Made by a program: the position numbers and the translations under genes. The notes below the pieces were generated by a model. That model ran no database searches and was not told the origin of the DNA. It worked only from the letters and a program-made list of their open reading frames with translations. Of a stretch of 64,000 bases of DNA, positions 37,117 through 46,263 are shown one piece after another (within the stretch, counting starts at the first letter, position 1; the number at the start of each line of letters is the position of its first letter). Origin of the DNA: Erythrobacter sp. (GTDB lineage: Bacteria; Pseudomonadota; Alphaproteobacteria; Sphingomonadales; Sphingomonadaceae); contig CP073261.1 in assembly GCA_019739335.1 (NCBI GenBank), positions 2,098,001 to 2,162,000 of the forward strand, written 5' to 3'.

Positions 37117-37181
37117 AAGTCATTGAAAAGATGGTGGGCGCGGCAGGGATTGAACCTGCGACCCCACCCGTGTGAAGGGTG
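37117..37181. repeat. attR: right 65-bp island repeat overlapping tRNA-Val
   Basis: Identical to 17342-17406. It contains the anticodon loop to CCA part of the intact tRNA on the minus strand plus 15 bp of downstream sequence. Left of it, on the island side, the sequence still resembles the chromosomal flank at 17317-17341. Confidence 0.93.
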
Positions 37182-37206
37182 TGCTCTACCACTGAGCTAC
37201 GCGCCC
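37132..37206 (-). tRNA. tRNA-Val(CAC)
   Basis: A 75-nt gene with encoded CCA. Acceptor strands GGGCGCG and CGCGCCC pair fully; the D arm is GCTC/GAGC, the anticodon stem CACCC/GGGTG with loop TTCACAC (anticodon CAC), a 5-nt variable loop, and the T arm GCAGG-TTCAATC-CCTGC. It is the integration target of the island, and the island restores its 3' end. Confidence 0.97.
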
Positions 37207-37315
37207 GCCGGACTGCTCGCTGCAAGCAGCGATTCACGGCAGGGGCGGGCCTTTGCCACGGGGACGCCCCCAAGGCAAGAGGGCGCAGGCTGGTGGGTGC
37301 GGGGGAGCTTTTGGT

Positions 37316-39217
37316 TCAGCTTTCCACCAGCCGTGCCAGCGTGGCGAGCCAGCCGTTGCGCGGCAGTGCTACCGTGGCCTGCGCGCTTGCAGAGGGCAGG
37401 ATAGTGCATTCCATGCAGCGCACCTGCACACCCTCGCTTGCCATCAGTCCGTCGAGGTCGCCGAGCACCCGCGCCAGCCGCCCCATTTCGCGCCGCGCGA
37501 ATGTGGCGGCGAGATCGTGGCCGCGCGCTTTGCGGGCTGAATCCGGAGCCATCATTTGCGCAATCAGCGAACCGTACTGGTCGGCGCCGTCACCCAGATA
37601 GCGCACTTCGTAGTCGCCTTCCGCCAGTTCCGCGCGCTCTGCGGCCCATGCCACGGCATCGTCGAGGCCGCCGAACTGGTCGATCAAGCCGAGCTGCCGC
37701 GCCGCGCCGCCGTCCCACACCCGGCCCTGGCCCAGCTCGTCTGCCCGCGCGACGCTGATCCCGCGCGCCTCGGCCACCAGCGAAAGGAAGCGGGCGTAGG
37801 TGTTCTCGACCGAGCCTTGCAGCACCGCATCGACTTCGGGCGTCAGCCCTGCGAGCAGGTCCGGCTGGCCCGATAGGCCGGTCGTGCGCACGCCGTCCGA
37901 ATTCACCCCGTATTCGGTGAGCAGCTCCTCGAAACTGGGGAACACCGCGAAGACGCCGATCGAACCGGTGAGCGTTTCAGGCTCGGCAAAGATGCGCTGG
38001 CCCGGTGTGGCGACCCAGTAGCCGCCGCTCGCCGCGTAATTGCCCATCGACACCGCGATCGGAATCCCCGCATCGCGGTGGCGCATGATCGCGCGGCGGA
38101 TCGTTTCGGAGCCCGTGACCGTGCCGCCGGGCGAGTCCACGCGGACGACAAGGGCTTTCAGATCGTCGTCCAGCGCATCGTCGAGCAGGCGGCTGATCCG
38201 TTCCGCCCCTGCCGAACCCGGTCCGGCATCGCCGTCGGAAATTTCGCCAGCGATGGTGATGACGCCGATCTTGCTGCCCCCGCCAAGGTCCAGCCCGGCA
38301 TCGACATCGGCGAGCCACGGATCGTATTCGGTCATGGCGAAGGCGCCGGGCGTCTTGTCCCAGCTGTCCGAACCGACCTGCTGCGCGATCATCTCGCCCC
38401 ATTCGACGCGGGTGCCGACGCGGTCTGCGAGGCCGGCGGCGACGGCTGCTTCGGCCAGATCGTTGTTCGATGCCGCGAGCCAGCCCGCGACATCGCCCGT
38501 CACCCGCGCAATGTCGGCATCTGGCCGCGCCGCGCGCACATGCGCCTGCCATTCCTGCCACAGGGTCGAGACCAGTTGGGTAAGGTTCTCGCGCGCTTCG
38601 GGGGACATGCCGCTTTGGGTATAGGGCTCCACCGCGCTCTTGTAGGTACCGACGCGGTAGACATTGGCAGTGACATTGAAGCGATCGAGTGCGGCGGCGT
38701 AGTAGAGGTTCTCTCCGCCCGGCCCGGTGATGGCGATCCCGCCCAGCGGATCGACCCATATCTCGCTGGCGTGCGAGGCGAGCAGCATGGAGTCATCGCT
38801 GTAGGCCACGCCATAGGTGTAGATCGGCTTTTCCGCCGCCCGGAACCGTTCCAGCGCGCCCGCGACTTCCTGCAAATGCACCGCTCCGCCGCCGAGGAAA
38901 CCGGTCAGGTCGAGCGCCAACGCTTCGATCCGCTCGTCACCCGCCGCCGCGTCAATAGCACGGGCCAGATCGCGCGCCGCGTATTCGCGCACCGGCAGCG
39001 ACTGGGACAGCAGCGCCTGGAATGGATCGACCGGAGCAACCTCTTCCACCAGCACGCCATCCAGATCGAGCAGCAGCGCGCCATCGCGCACCACGCCCGG
39101 ATTGGGCCGCGCGCTCAAGGCCGCGAACAGTAGGCCAAAGAACAGCAGCAGGAACAGCAGCGCCAATCCATCCTTGATCCCGACCAGCAGCCGCCAGACC
39201 TTGCGTGCGAAACTCAT
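37316..39217 (-). CDS. sppA: Signal peptide peptidase SppA, 67-kDa type
   Basis: A 633-residue membrane-bound serine protease that degrades cleaved signal peptides in the inner membrane. One N-terminal transmembrane segment (LALLFLLLFFGLLFAAL) is followed by two ClpP-like halves. The catalytic lysine is in VGTYKSAVEP of the first half and the serine in SMGNYAASGGYW of the second, with DSPGGTVTGSE between. The ATG at 39217 is chosen because it gives the usual short basic N-terminus before the membrane segment. It lies 110 bp from the tRNA and is divergent from pyrB. Confidence 0.94.
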   Translation of the reverse strand: MSFARKVWRLLVGIKDGLALLFLLLFFGLLFAALSARPNPGVVRDGALLLDLDGVLVEEVAPVDPFQALLSQSLPVREYAARDLARAIDAAAGDERIEALALDLTGFLGGGAVHLQEVAGALERFRAAEKPIYTYGVAYSDDSMLLASHASEIWVDPLGGIAITGPGGENLYYAAALDRFNVTANVYRVGTYKSAVEPYTQSGMSPEARENLTQLVSTLWQEWQAHVRAARPDADIARVTGDVAGWLAASNNDLAEAAVAAGLADRVGTRVEWGEMIAQQVGSDSWDKTPGAFAMTEYDPWLADVDAGLDLGGGSKIGVITIAGEISDGDAGPGSAGAERISRLLDDALDDDLKALVVRVDSPGGTVTGSETIRRAIMRHRDAGIPIAVSMGNYAASGGYWVATPGQRIFAEPETLTGSIGVFAVFPSFEELLTEYGVNSDGVRTTGLSGQPDLLAGLTPEVDAVLQGSVENTYARFLSLVAEARGISVARADELGQGRVWDGGAARQLGLIDQFGGLDDAVAWAAERAELAEGDYEVRYLGDGADQYGSLIAQMMAPDSARKARGHDLAATFARREMGRLARVLGDLDGLMASEGVQVRCMECTILPSASAQATVALPRNGWLATLARLVES

Positions 39218-39329
39218 ACTTTTGCCCCGATTGAACCAGTTGTGCGGTCCGATGTAGGCACGGGGCCGCGCCAGTGCCAGCACTAACCGCTTGAGCCGCC
39301 GATACCTCTCGACTAGGGACTTTGCTTTA

Positions 39330-40361
39330 ATGACATCGCCGCTCCCCAATCCGCCAAGCTCCCGCTTTCCTGCGGGTGGCCGTGCTTTCCCGCATCGCAA
39401 CCTGATCGCCATCGGCCCGCTGGAGCGGCACGAGATCCTCTACCTGCTGGCGGAGGCCGAACAATATGTCGCGTTCAACCGCCAGACGAGCAAGCATTCG
39501 GAGAAGCTGGCGGGCCTCACGATCATCAATGCCTTCTTCGAGAACTCCACCCGCACGCTGCTGAGTTTCGAGATTGCGGGTAAGCGGCTGGGTGCCGACG
39601 TGGTCAACATGCACGCGGCGCAATCGTCTGTGAAGAAAGGCGAAACGCTGATCGACACAGCGATGACGCTGAACGCGATGCGCGCCGATGCCATCGTGAT
39701 CCGGCATGGATCGAGCGGGGCGGTGGGGCTGATCGCGGGCAAGGTCGATTGCCCGGTGCTCAATGCCGGGGACGGCCAGCACGAACACCCGACGCAGGCA
39801 CTGCTCGATGCGCTGACCCTGCGGATGAAGCTGCGCGAACGCGGACACGATGCCGAGGATTTCACCGGGCTGGTAGTGACGATCTGCGGCGACGTGCTGC
39901 ACAGCCGGGTCGCGCGATCGAACATACTGTGCTTGCAAGCCCTTGGCGCGACAGTGCGGGTCTGCGCCCCGCCCTCGCTGATGCCGCAGGGGGTCGAGCG
40001 AATGGGGGTGGAAGCGCATCACCGGTTCGACGATGCGCTGGCGGGCGCGGATGTGGTGATGATGTTGCGGTTGCAGAACGAGCGGATGGACGGGCAGTTC
40101 ATTCCCTCCCCGCGCGAATATCGCCACCTTTACGGGCTGACCAGGGAACGGCTGGCACTGGCCGCGCCCGATGCTTTTGTAATGCACCCCGGCCCGATGA
40201 ACCGAGGGGTGGAAATCGACAGCGACGTGGCTGATCTTCCGGGCCGCTCGATCATCACCGCGCAGGTGGAAATGGGTGTTGCGATCCGGATGGCCTGCCT
40301 CGACGTGCTGACGCGCAAGGCGCGCGGTGTGCCGGGTTGGGGAGAGGGAGAATGGGCATGA
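39330..40361 (+). CDS. pyrB: Aspartate carbamoyltransferase catalytic subunit
   Basis: A 343-residue enzyme joining carbamoyl phosphate and aspartate, the first committed step of pyrimidine synthesis. It shows the carbamoyl phosphate motif [12 protein letters not shown], the middle motif [14 protein letters not shown], and MHPGPMNRG near the end. The ATG at 39330 gives a typical length. Its stop overlaps the start of the next gene by four bases (ATGA), the pyrB-pyrC' arrangement known from pseudomonads and many proteobacteria, where the two products form one complex. Confidence 0.95.
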   Translation: MTSPLPNPPSSRFPAGGRAFPHRNLIAIGPLERHEILYLLAEAEQYVAFNRQTSKHSEKLAGLTIINAFFENSTRTLLSFEIAGKRLGADVVNMHAAQSSVKKGETLIDTAMTLNAMRADAIVIRHGSSGAVGLIAGKVDCPVLNAGDGQHEHPTQALLDALTLRMKLRERGHDAEDFTGLVVTICGDVLHSRVARSNILCLQALGATVRVCAPPSLMPQGVERMGVEAHHRFDDALAGADVVMMLRLQNERMDGQFIPSPREYRHLYGLTRERLALAAPDAFVMHPGPMNRGVEIDSDVADLPGRSIITAQVEMGVAIRMACLDVLTRKARGVPGWGEGEWA

Positions 40362-41590
40362 AGCAGCTGCGCCCGCTCACGATCACCAATGGCCGGGTCG
40401 TCACGCCTTCGGGCGTCGTCGAAGGGGCGGTGCGCTGCGAAGGCGGGCTGATCGTTTCGCTTGGCGATGGCGGCTGGTACGATGGCGACGAAGTGATTGA
40501 TGCAAAGGGCAAGATCGTCGCCCCCGGTCTCGTCGATCTTGGTGTGTTCGCCATCGACAAGCCCGCGTTCCATTTCGGCGGGATCACCCGCGCCGCCTTG
40601 ATGCCCGACCAGTCGCCGCCGCTCGATCATCCGGCGCGGGTGCGTTTTGCGGCGCAGAGCGGCAAGCCCGATTTCTGGGTCCACCCGCTCGCCGCCGCGA
40701 CGCCGGGGCTGGCGGGGGCGCACCTCGCCGAAATCGCGCTGATGCGCGATGCCGGTGCCAGGGCGGTGGCAACCGGGCGGTGCTGGATCGGGGACAGCGG
40801 CGTGATGCTGCGGCTGCTGCAATATGCGGCGATGCTGGACATGGTGGTGGTCACTCACTCCGAGGACGCCGGGCTGGCGGGGCACGCCGTTGCTACGGCA
40901 GGCGAGATGGCAACCCGGCTGGGCCTGCCGAGCGCCCCGATCGAGGCCGAGACGTTGGCCGTGGCGCGCGATATTGCCCTGGCCGAAGCGAGCGGCGCGC
41001 GGCTGCATCTGCGGCAGGTGACAACGCGCGGCGGGCTGGCGCTGGTGCGCAGCGCAAAGGCGCGCGGCGTGGCGGTGACGGCGGGTGTTACTCCGGCGCA
41101 TTTCATGCTCTCCGATCTGGCGCTGGCGGACTTCCGCACTTTTGCCCGCCTTTCGCCGCCGCTGCGTTGCGAGGATGACAGGCAGGCGGTGATCGAAGCC
41201 ATTGCTGACGGGACGATAGACGTGATCGCCAGCGGCCACGATCCGCGCGGGCCGGAGGACAAGAACCTCCCCTTCGCCGATGCCGCGCCGGGAATGGCCG
41301 GGGCCGAAACCCTGCTGGCAATGACGCTGACGCTGGTGCGCGACGAAGTGATCGAACTGCCGCGCATGTTCGACTTGCTCGCGCACAACCCGGCGCGCCT
41401 GCTGGGCGTGAACGCGGGCGCGCTGGCGGAGGGCATGGAAGCAGACATCGCGATCATCGATCCTGAAGCACCTTGGGTGGTGGATTCGCGGCGGATGGAA
41501 GCGCAAGCGGGGAATACACCGTTTGACGGGCAACCGACGCAGGGCCGGGTCAGGGGACTGTTCAAGGGAGGCGTTCGTGTTGGCAAATAG
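40358..41590 (+). CDS. Dihydroorotase-like pseudoenzyme PyrC' (ATCase partner)
   Basis: A 410-residue amidohydrolase-fold protein. Active dihydroorotases have Asp-x-His-x-His after PGL; here the text is PGLVDLGVF, so both histidines are lost (Gly62, Phe64). The catalytic aspartate of the later TDHAPH motif is also missing (ASGHDPRG, Gly293). It is therefore very likely inactive, like PyrC' of Pseudomonas, which is required for assembly of the PyrB complex. Starts at 40358 (ATGA overlap with pyrB) or 40352 are both possible. A true PyrC must be encoded elsewhere. Confidence 0.88.
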   Translation: MKQLRPLTITNGRVVTPSGVVEGAVRCEGGLIVSLGDGGWYDGDEVIDAKGKIVAPGLVDLGVFAIDKPAFHFGGITRAALMPDQSPPLDHPARVRFAAQSGKPDFWVHPLAAATPGLAGAHLAEIALMRDAGARAVATGRCWIGDSGVMLRLLQYAAMLDMVVVTHSEDAGLAGHAVATAGEMATRLGLPSAPIEAETLAVARDIALAEASGARLHLRQVTTRGGLALVRSAKARGVAVTAGVTPAHFMLSDLALADFRTFARLSPPLRCEDDRQAVIEAIADGTIDVIASGHDPRGPEDKNLPFADAAPGMAGAETLLAMTLTLVRDEVIELPRMFDLLAHNPARLLGVNAGALAEGMEADIAIIDPEAPWVVDSRRMEAQAGNTPFDGQPTQGRVRGLFKGGVRVGK

Positions 41591-42341
41591 TTTTGCGGGC
41601 AAGACCGTGCTGGTGACGGGCGCGGCATCCGGGATCGGTGCGGCCTGCGCGCGGGCGCTGGCCGCTGCGGGGGCGGCGAAGCTGGTCCTCGTCGATCTGA
41701 ATGTCGACGCCTTGGCTGCGCTCGATCTGCCCTGCGAAGTAGCAATGCAAGCGGGCGATGTGGCAGACGAGGCGCTGTGGGACCGGATCGAGGCAAGCGA
41801 AAGCGTGCTCCACGCCGCTGTGCTCAACGCCGGTATATCGGGCGAGGCAGCTCCGGTTGTGAAAATGGCATTTGCCGACTGGCGCAAGGTTATGAGCGTC
41901 AATCTCGACGGCGCTTTCCTCTCGCTGCGCACAGCTATGCGGCTGGCGGGGGAAGGCAGCGCGATTGTGCTCACCGCCTCGGTCACCGCGCTAAAGGCGG
42001 AGAAGGGTATCGCCGCCTATGCCGCGTCCAAGGCCGCAGTGATGCAATTGACCAAGGTGGCGGCGAAGGAAGGGGTTTCGCGCGGTATCCGCGTCAACGC
42101 CATCGCTCCGGGCGGGGTGGACACCGCGATCTGGGACGGGGTGCCGTTCTTCGACGATCTGGTAGCGCAGCATCAGGGCGATCGTGCGGCCGCGATTGCG
42201 GCAATGGCGGCGCAGGCGACCCCGCTGGGCCGCTTTGCCTCGGCTGATGAGGTCGCCGCGCAGGTGCTGTTCCTGCTCTCCGATGCCGCTGCCACGATCA
42301 CCGGAACGACACTGGTGAGCGACGGCGGGTTCAGCCTTTAG
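41577..42341 (+). CDS. Short-chain dehydrogenase/reductase (SDR)
   Basis: A 254-residue classical SDR with the NAD(P)-binding TGAASGIG, the NAG structural motif (LNAGISG) and the YxxxK site (AAYAASKAA), plus the usual IRVNAIAPGGVDT and C-terminal TLVSDGGFSL. Asp at the end of beta-strand 2 (LVLVDLN) points to NAD. The GTG at 41577 has an AAGGGAGG ribosome site and overlaps pyrC' by 14 bp. The substrate is unknown. Its 3' end overlaps the convergent CPBP gene by 11 bp. Confidence 0.88.
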   Translation: MLANSFAGKTVLVTGAASGIGAACARALAAAGAAKLVLVDLNVDALAALDLPCEVAMQAGDVADEALWDRIEASESVLHAAVLNAGISGEAAPVVKMAFADWRKVMSVNLDGAFLSLRTAMRLAGEGSAIVLTASVTALKAEKGIAAYAASKAAVMQLTKVAAKEGVSRGIRVNAIAPGGVDTAIWDGVPFFDDLVAQHQGDRAAAIAAMAAQATPLGRFASADEVAAQVLFLLSDAAATITGTTLVSDGGFSL

Positions 42342-43137
42342 GCTCTAGGGGCACAAATTCATGACTGGTTTTGCGAGTTGCGCTGACCCGCTCCAGCCAG
42401 GGTTGTCCCCAGATTGCAAAGGCAAGCGCACCCAGCACCGTTGCTACGCGCAGAACATTGCCGATTGCGCTTCCTATCGCATTGTCACCCAGGTCGAACA
42501 GATTCCACAGGCTGTTTATTCCGACATGCATGACAACCGCGGGCCAGAGATTATTGCCGAAGCGGACGTACAGCCAGGCAAAGAATAGCCCACCGACGGC
42601 GGTAATGGCGACCACGCTGGCTATCTCGACCAGGCCCTCACCCTGCGACAGGTGGATCAACCCGAACAGGATTGCCGGGGAGAGGGCCGCTGGCCAGAAC
42701 CGCCAACCTGCCAACAGCATCAGTCCTCCGGCTGCGAGTCCGCGATAGGTGACTTCCTCGGCAAAGGGGGCAATCAGGCCCAGAAACAGTAGCGAGGAGG
42801 GACTTTCTTCGTCTGATAGCCGACCCAACACCAATCCTGAGAGGACCAGTGGAACAAACAGGCAGAGTCCCATCAGCAGTGCCGGACGAGCCGGCTGACC
42901 AAGGCCGGTCGCCGTCCATTGCCGCGCAAACGAGACTCCGCCCAGCATTCGCAGCAGCAGGACCATCAAAGCGATGTCGAAGAGGTAGGAAATCCCGCTT
43001 CGCAAGTAAGCGATCGAGTCCAGTGACTGGGGTAGCGGAACAAGCTTCGCGAGGTCCGCAGTAAATTGCGTAACTGCCAGACCAGCGAAAGTGGCCAGTA
43101 CGATCCGCCAATGGGCGCGCAAATCCTGATCCTCCAC
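42331..43137 (-). CDS. CPBP-family intramembrane glutamic protease
   Basis: A ~268-residue multi-pass membrane protein with the CAAX/bacteriocin-processing signature: EEVTYRG in one membrane helix, FGLIHLSQG in the next, and a late HVGINSLWNL. Such Abi/CPBP proteins cut within membranes; the target here is unknown. The start is uncertain: a GTG at 43137 gives a compact protein, while an open frame continues to 43251 without a better ribosome site. It stands alone between a convergent SDR and the upstream SPOR gene's terminator. Confidence 0.78.
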   Translation of the reverse strand: MEDQDLRAHWRIVLATFAGLAVTQFTADLAKLVPLPQSLDSIAYLRSGISYLFDIALMVLLLRMLGGVSFARQWTATGLGQPARPALLMGLCLFVPLVLSGLVLGRLSDEESPSSLLFLGLIAPFAEEVTYRGLAAGGLMLLAGWRFWPAALSPAILFGLIHLSQGEGLVEIASVVAITAVGGLFFAWLYVRFGNNLWPAVVMHVGINSLWNLFDLGDNAIGSAIGNVLRVATVLGALAFAIWGQPWLERVSATRKTSHEFVPLEPKG

Positions 43138-43256
43138 TAGGTGTGTTGCTGCACTATAGCAGTGGACCTGGCTTGGGCAAGGTGGTCCAATCGCGGGTAG
43201 GCAGGGTATGGCCCATGGGTAGCGCTGGCGATCTGCGCAAAGGGCAGCCACCAGAA

Positions 43257-43287
43257 CGAAAAACCCCTCCCGGTGAGGGGAGGGGTT
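43257..43287 (-). terminator. Rho-independent terminator of the SPOR/TPR lipoprotein gene
   Basis: A perfect 10-bp stem (AACCCCTCCC with GGGAGGGGTT) with a 6-base loop lies 29 bp after the stop at 43317. On the minus strand the stem runs into a short T tract, so it serves that gene. Confidence 0.8.
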
Positions 43288-43316
43288 CCGGGGTGGTATA
43301 CTTCAGGAGAAGGTGA

Positions 43317-44774
43317 CTAGCGGCGGGCCATCCGCACGCCGGTGTCGATGGCACCAGGCAGCGGGCTGTTGGCGGCCCAGCTGATGCAGCCGTCCGCGCT
43401 GGAGGACTGCACCCGGCTGCACATGTCGCGGCTGCCGTTGCGGTCGAAACCACCTGCCGAAACGCGCCAGTAATTGCGACCGTTCACCACGGCCTGGGTG
43501 ATGACCAGTTCACGGTCTGCCAGTTCGGCATGGCGCGACTGGTAAATGCCCCAGGCGCGGCGGGCGCTGGCCTCGCTGGAGAAGCTGCCCAGTTGCACCA
43601 GATGAGAGGAGCCGCTCGCCGGGGCTGCCGCGAGGACCGGGCGAGCAATCGCCGGGGTGGCCGCAGTGACAGTGCCGCGCGGGGCGGAAGCAGCAGAAGC
43701 GCGAGGTGCTGCAGGAGCCGCAGCGGCAGGCTGCAGCGCCGATGCGGGCTGGGCTGCCGGAACACTGACCATCCGCAGCGTTTCGGTCGCCGCAGCAGCG
43801 AGCGATCCGCTTGCGACCGGTGGTTCTGCCACGAAGGCCTCGGCGAAATTAGCGGGTGCTGCTGCGCGGGGCGGGGCATAGGTGTCCAGACCCACTTCCG
43901 CCTGACGCGGAGCAGCGGCGCCGACCGACGGCAGTTCGCCACCGCTGGCTGGAATGCTCATCCGCTCGGCGTCGAGCGCGGCAAGCGGGGGAGGTGGCGG
44001 GACGAGCGACGGCTGCGTCGCTTCGGCTGCCAGTTGCGGGGCGTCGGGATAATTGACCAAGGCCAGATGCACAGGCTGACCGGCATCGCGCACGTTGGCC
44101 GGCGCGCCGAGCAGGCTGGCCACGCGGAGCTGGTAGGCTTCGGAATGGGTCATCTGCGCCCACTCTTCCATCCGGTCGCCCACTTCGTGCGCGGGCACGT
44201 CCTGCGCTACCATCATCCGTGCCTCGCGCCAGCGGCCTGCGACGGCATAGGCATAGGCAAGGTTCTGGCGCGATTTGACGGTGTTGTCACCGCCACGGAT
44301 CGCATTGGTGAGAATGTGGATGCCGCGCTCCGGCTGTCCGGCCAGCGCGAGCGCGAGGCCGAGATCGGAAGCAGCGATTTCGCCTTCCCAGTCGGACAGC
44401 AACGAGGAGGCTTCGGCGTAACGCGCCTGCCCGGTGAGCGCCAGCGCGAGGCTGAGCGCGGCACGGGGGCTATTGTCACCGAGCGCCATCGCGTCCTCGA
44501 AACTGGTCGAGGCGGAAGCGAAGCGTCCGGCTTCAAGATAGGCATTGCCCAGCATCATGCGGTGGGCAGCATTGCGCGGATCGGCCTGAACGGCAGCTTC
44601 CGCCGCCTGCACCGCCGCACCATGTTGGCCCGTTGCCAGAGCCTGCTGCGCCTGTGCCGCTGAAACTGCAGCTGTTGGCGCCGAACCGGTCGCGCAACCG
44701 CTCAGCATTATCGCTGCCATCGCGGTGGTGACACCCAGGCCCAGCATCGGATTTCGCTTCTGCATCGCGTTCAT
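43317..44774 (-). CDS. TPR and SPOR-domain lipoprotein
   Basis: A 485-residue envelope protein. A lipoprotein signal (IMLSGCATG) is followed by tetratricopeptide-like helices (residues ~38-215, AVQADPRNAAHRMMLGNAYLEAGRF), a long proline/alanine-rich linker, and a C-terminal SPOR domain (LVQLGSFSSEASARRAWGIYQSR ... NYWRVSAGGFDR) that would bind denuded septal peptidoglycan. A role in cell division or envelope is likely. It is transcribed with the upstream small protein and the ParA-like ATPase. Confidence 0.85.
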   Translation of the reverse strand: MNAMQKRNPMLGLGVTTAMAAIMLSGCATGSAPTAAVSAAQAQQALATGQHGAAVQAAEAAVQADPRNAAHRMMLGNAYLEAGRFASASTSFEDAMALGDNSPRAALSLALALTGQARYAEASSLLSDWEGEIAASDLGLALALAGQPERGIHILTNAIRGGDNTVKSRQNLAYAYAVAGRWREARMMVAQDVPAHEVGDRMEEWAQMTHSEAYQLRVASLLGAPANVRDAGQPVHLALVNYPDAPQLAAEATQPSLVPPPPPLAALDAERMSIPASGGELPSVGAAAPRQAEVGLDTYAPPRAAAPANFAEAFVAEPPVASGSLAAAATETLRMVSVPAAQPASALQPAAAAPAAPRASAASAPRGTVTAATPAIARPVLAAAPASGSSHLVQLGSFSSEASARRAWGIYQSRHAELADRELVITQAVVNGRNYWRVSAGGFDRNGSRDMCSRVQSSSADGCISWAANSPLPGAIDTGVRMARR

Positions 44775-44788
44775 CGCTCTTGTCCCCC

Positions 44789-45253
44789 TCAGGAGTTCTT
44801 GGTCGTCCGCCGCACACGCGCGGCAATGGCATCGAGTTCGGGAATGGCGGAAAGGAAGCTGTCGAGCGCTTCTGTGACGAGCTTCTGCGCGCTGCGATCC
44901 TGCAGGGTGCTGGCGAGCCGCAGCTTGAGGTGGCGTTCAGCATCCAGCCGCAGGGTGAAGGCAGCGCGGCGGGTATCGCCCGCAACAGTCTGCGCCTTCT
45001 GGGCGAGCTGCTGGCGCTTGTTTGCCACCGGCAGGGCGACAACGTGATCGTCGCTGTCATGGTCACCCATATCGTTCCAGCCCAGCGCATCCTGGCTGCT
45101 GGCGAGCATATCGAAATCGTCGCCGAGCGTTGCCACCCGGTCGGACTGTTCGAGCTGCACGCGCATGGCGGGCTTGGCCGTGCCCTTGCGGGCGAGCAGC
45201 ATCGGCCCGAGCGAGGCGAAGCTCTTGCTTTCGCTGGCTGCGGAGCTCGCCAT
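44789..45253 (-). CDS. Conserved small protein between ParA-like and SPOR genes
   Basis: A 154-residue protein without a family I can name. Residues ~85-150 (RRAAFTLRLDAERHLKLRLASTLQDRSAQKLVTEALDSFLSAIPEL) look like a ribbon-helix-helix-type region, so it may be the DNA- or partner-binding mate of the ParA-like ATPase, as ParB-like or CopG-like proteins are. The ATG at 45253 overlaps the upstream stop by one base (TGATG), which supports this start over the longer open frame. Confidence 0.7.
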   Translation of the reverse strand: MASSAASESKSFASLGPMLLARKGTAKPAMRVQLEQSDRVATLGDDFDMLASSQDALGWNDMGDHDSDDHVVALPVANKRQQLAQKAQTVAGDTRRAAFTLRLDAERHLKLRLASTLQDRSAQKLVTEALDSFLSAIPELDAIAARVRRTTKNS

Positions 45254-45996
45254 CACTGCGCCACCCGGCGGCCGAAACCGCCCTGTGCGGCGCGCGACGC
45301 GCCATTGGCCTGCGCCATCTTGCTGCCCGGAGCGGCAAACACGGTGCGGCGGAAGTTCTTTTCGAGGCGATCTGCGACGTAAAGCCACAGCGCGGTGACT
45401 TCCTGCGCGGAGCGGCCTTCGGGATCGACTTCCATTACCGTACGACCGTCGATCATAGAAGCGGCGAAATCGGTGCGGTGGTGGACGGTGATCGGGGCAA
45501 CGGTGCCGTGCTGCGACAGCGCGACAGCGGCTTCCGAGGTGATCCGCGCCTTGGGAGTGGCGGCGTTGACCACGAAGATCAGCGGCTTGCCCGCCCGTTC
45601 GCACAGATCGACTGTGGCACCCACGGCGCGCAGATCGTGCGGGCTGGGGCGGGTCGGGACGACCATCAGTTCGGCAACCGAAATTACCGACTGGATCGCC
45701 ATGGTTATCGCGGGCGGGGTGTCGATAACCGCCAGCTTGAAGCCCTGCTGGCGCAGGATCGCCAGATCGTTCGCCAGCCGGGCGACGGTGGTCTGTGCGA
45801 AGGCAGGGAACTCCGCCTCACGCTCGTTCCACCAGTCGGCGAGCGAACCCTGCGGGTCGATATCGATGAGCACGACCGGCCCGGCGCCGGCACGCTGTGC
45901 CTGCACCGCCAGGTGCCCTGCGAGGGTGGTCTTGCCCGATCCACCCTTCTGCGATGCCAATGCTAGAACGCGCAAGGCGATTCCCCCTACAGTCAC
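45253..45996 (-). CDS. ParA-family ATPase
   Basis: A 247-residue MinD/ParA-like ATPase with the deviant Walker A QKGGSGKTTL (both lysines), Walker A' LIDIDPQGS and Walker B AVIDTPP. Such proteins position chromosomes, plasmids or envelope complexes by ATP-driven gradients on DNA or membrane. There is no C-terminal membrane-targeting helix as in MinD. No parB with KorB-like domain and no parS repeats are seen nearby, so this is probably an orphan that positions the SPOR lipoprotein system rather than the chromosome. That is inference. Confidence 0.85.
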   Translation of the reverse strand: MTVGGIALRVLALASQKGGSGKTTLAGHLAVQAQRAGAGPVVLIDIDPQGSLADWWNEREAEFPAFAQTTVARLANDLAILRQQGFKLAVIDTPPAITMAIQSVISVAELMVVPTRPSPHDLRAVGATVDLCERAGKPLIFVVNAATPKARITSEAAVALSQHGTVAPITVHHRTDFAASMIDGRTVMEVDPEGRSAQEVTALWLYVADRLEKNFRRTVFAAPGSKMAQANGASRAAQGGFGRRVAQ

Positions 45997-46263
45997 TGGC
46001 CCTGACCGGTATGGTCCACGGGCCTTCCGCCACCGACTTCGCAGGATACCGTTTATTTTGGGTTAATCAGGGCATTGAGAATGTCAGGAAAATCGACAGC
46101 GTCATTGGCCGAATTCTGGCCGAACCGGGCTCGTGACAGATGCGCTGGGTTCCTCCTACTTGCACTGCAATACGATTAGCTGGCGCACATAAACGCTTTG
46201 CTAATGGGGCATTTACTATGGCAGGCTAAACCACGCGCTCGATCCGAACAGGAAGCATCAGCA

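Larger units (their letters stand above)
17342..37181. mobile_element. Genomic island of ~19.8 kb integrated in tRNA-Val(CAC)
   Basis: The element is bounded by an exact 65-bp direct repeat (17342-17406 and 37117-37181) made of the 3' 50 nt of tRNA-Val plus 15 bp beyond its CCA end. The intact tRNA is kept at the right end and a 3' fragment marks the left end. A tyrosine recombinase starts 120 bp inside the left repeat, so in the circular form it would sit next to attP. Cargo: a giant RTX protein and LuxR regulator, a decayed integrase end, a second integrase block, and a type I RM operon with a PIN nuclease. No conjugation, replication or phage structural genes are seen, so it would need help to move between cells. 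Confidence 0.9.

Noticed and set aside
17342..37181. The island as a prophage
   Set aside because: No capsid, portal, terminase, tail, lysis or replication genes are present.
40130..41986. A 618-codon minus-strand frame opposite pyrB-pyrC'-SDR
   Set aside because: Shadow frame; the plus-strand genes have full motifs and coupled starts.
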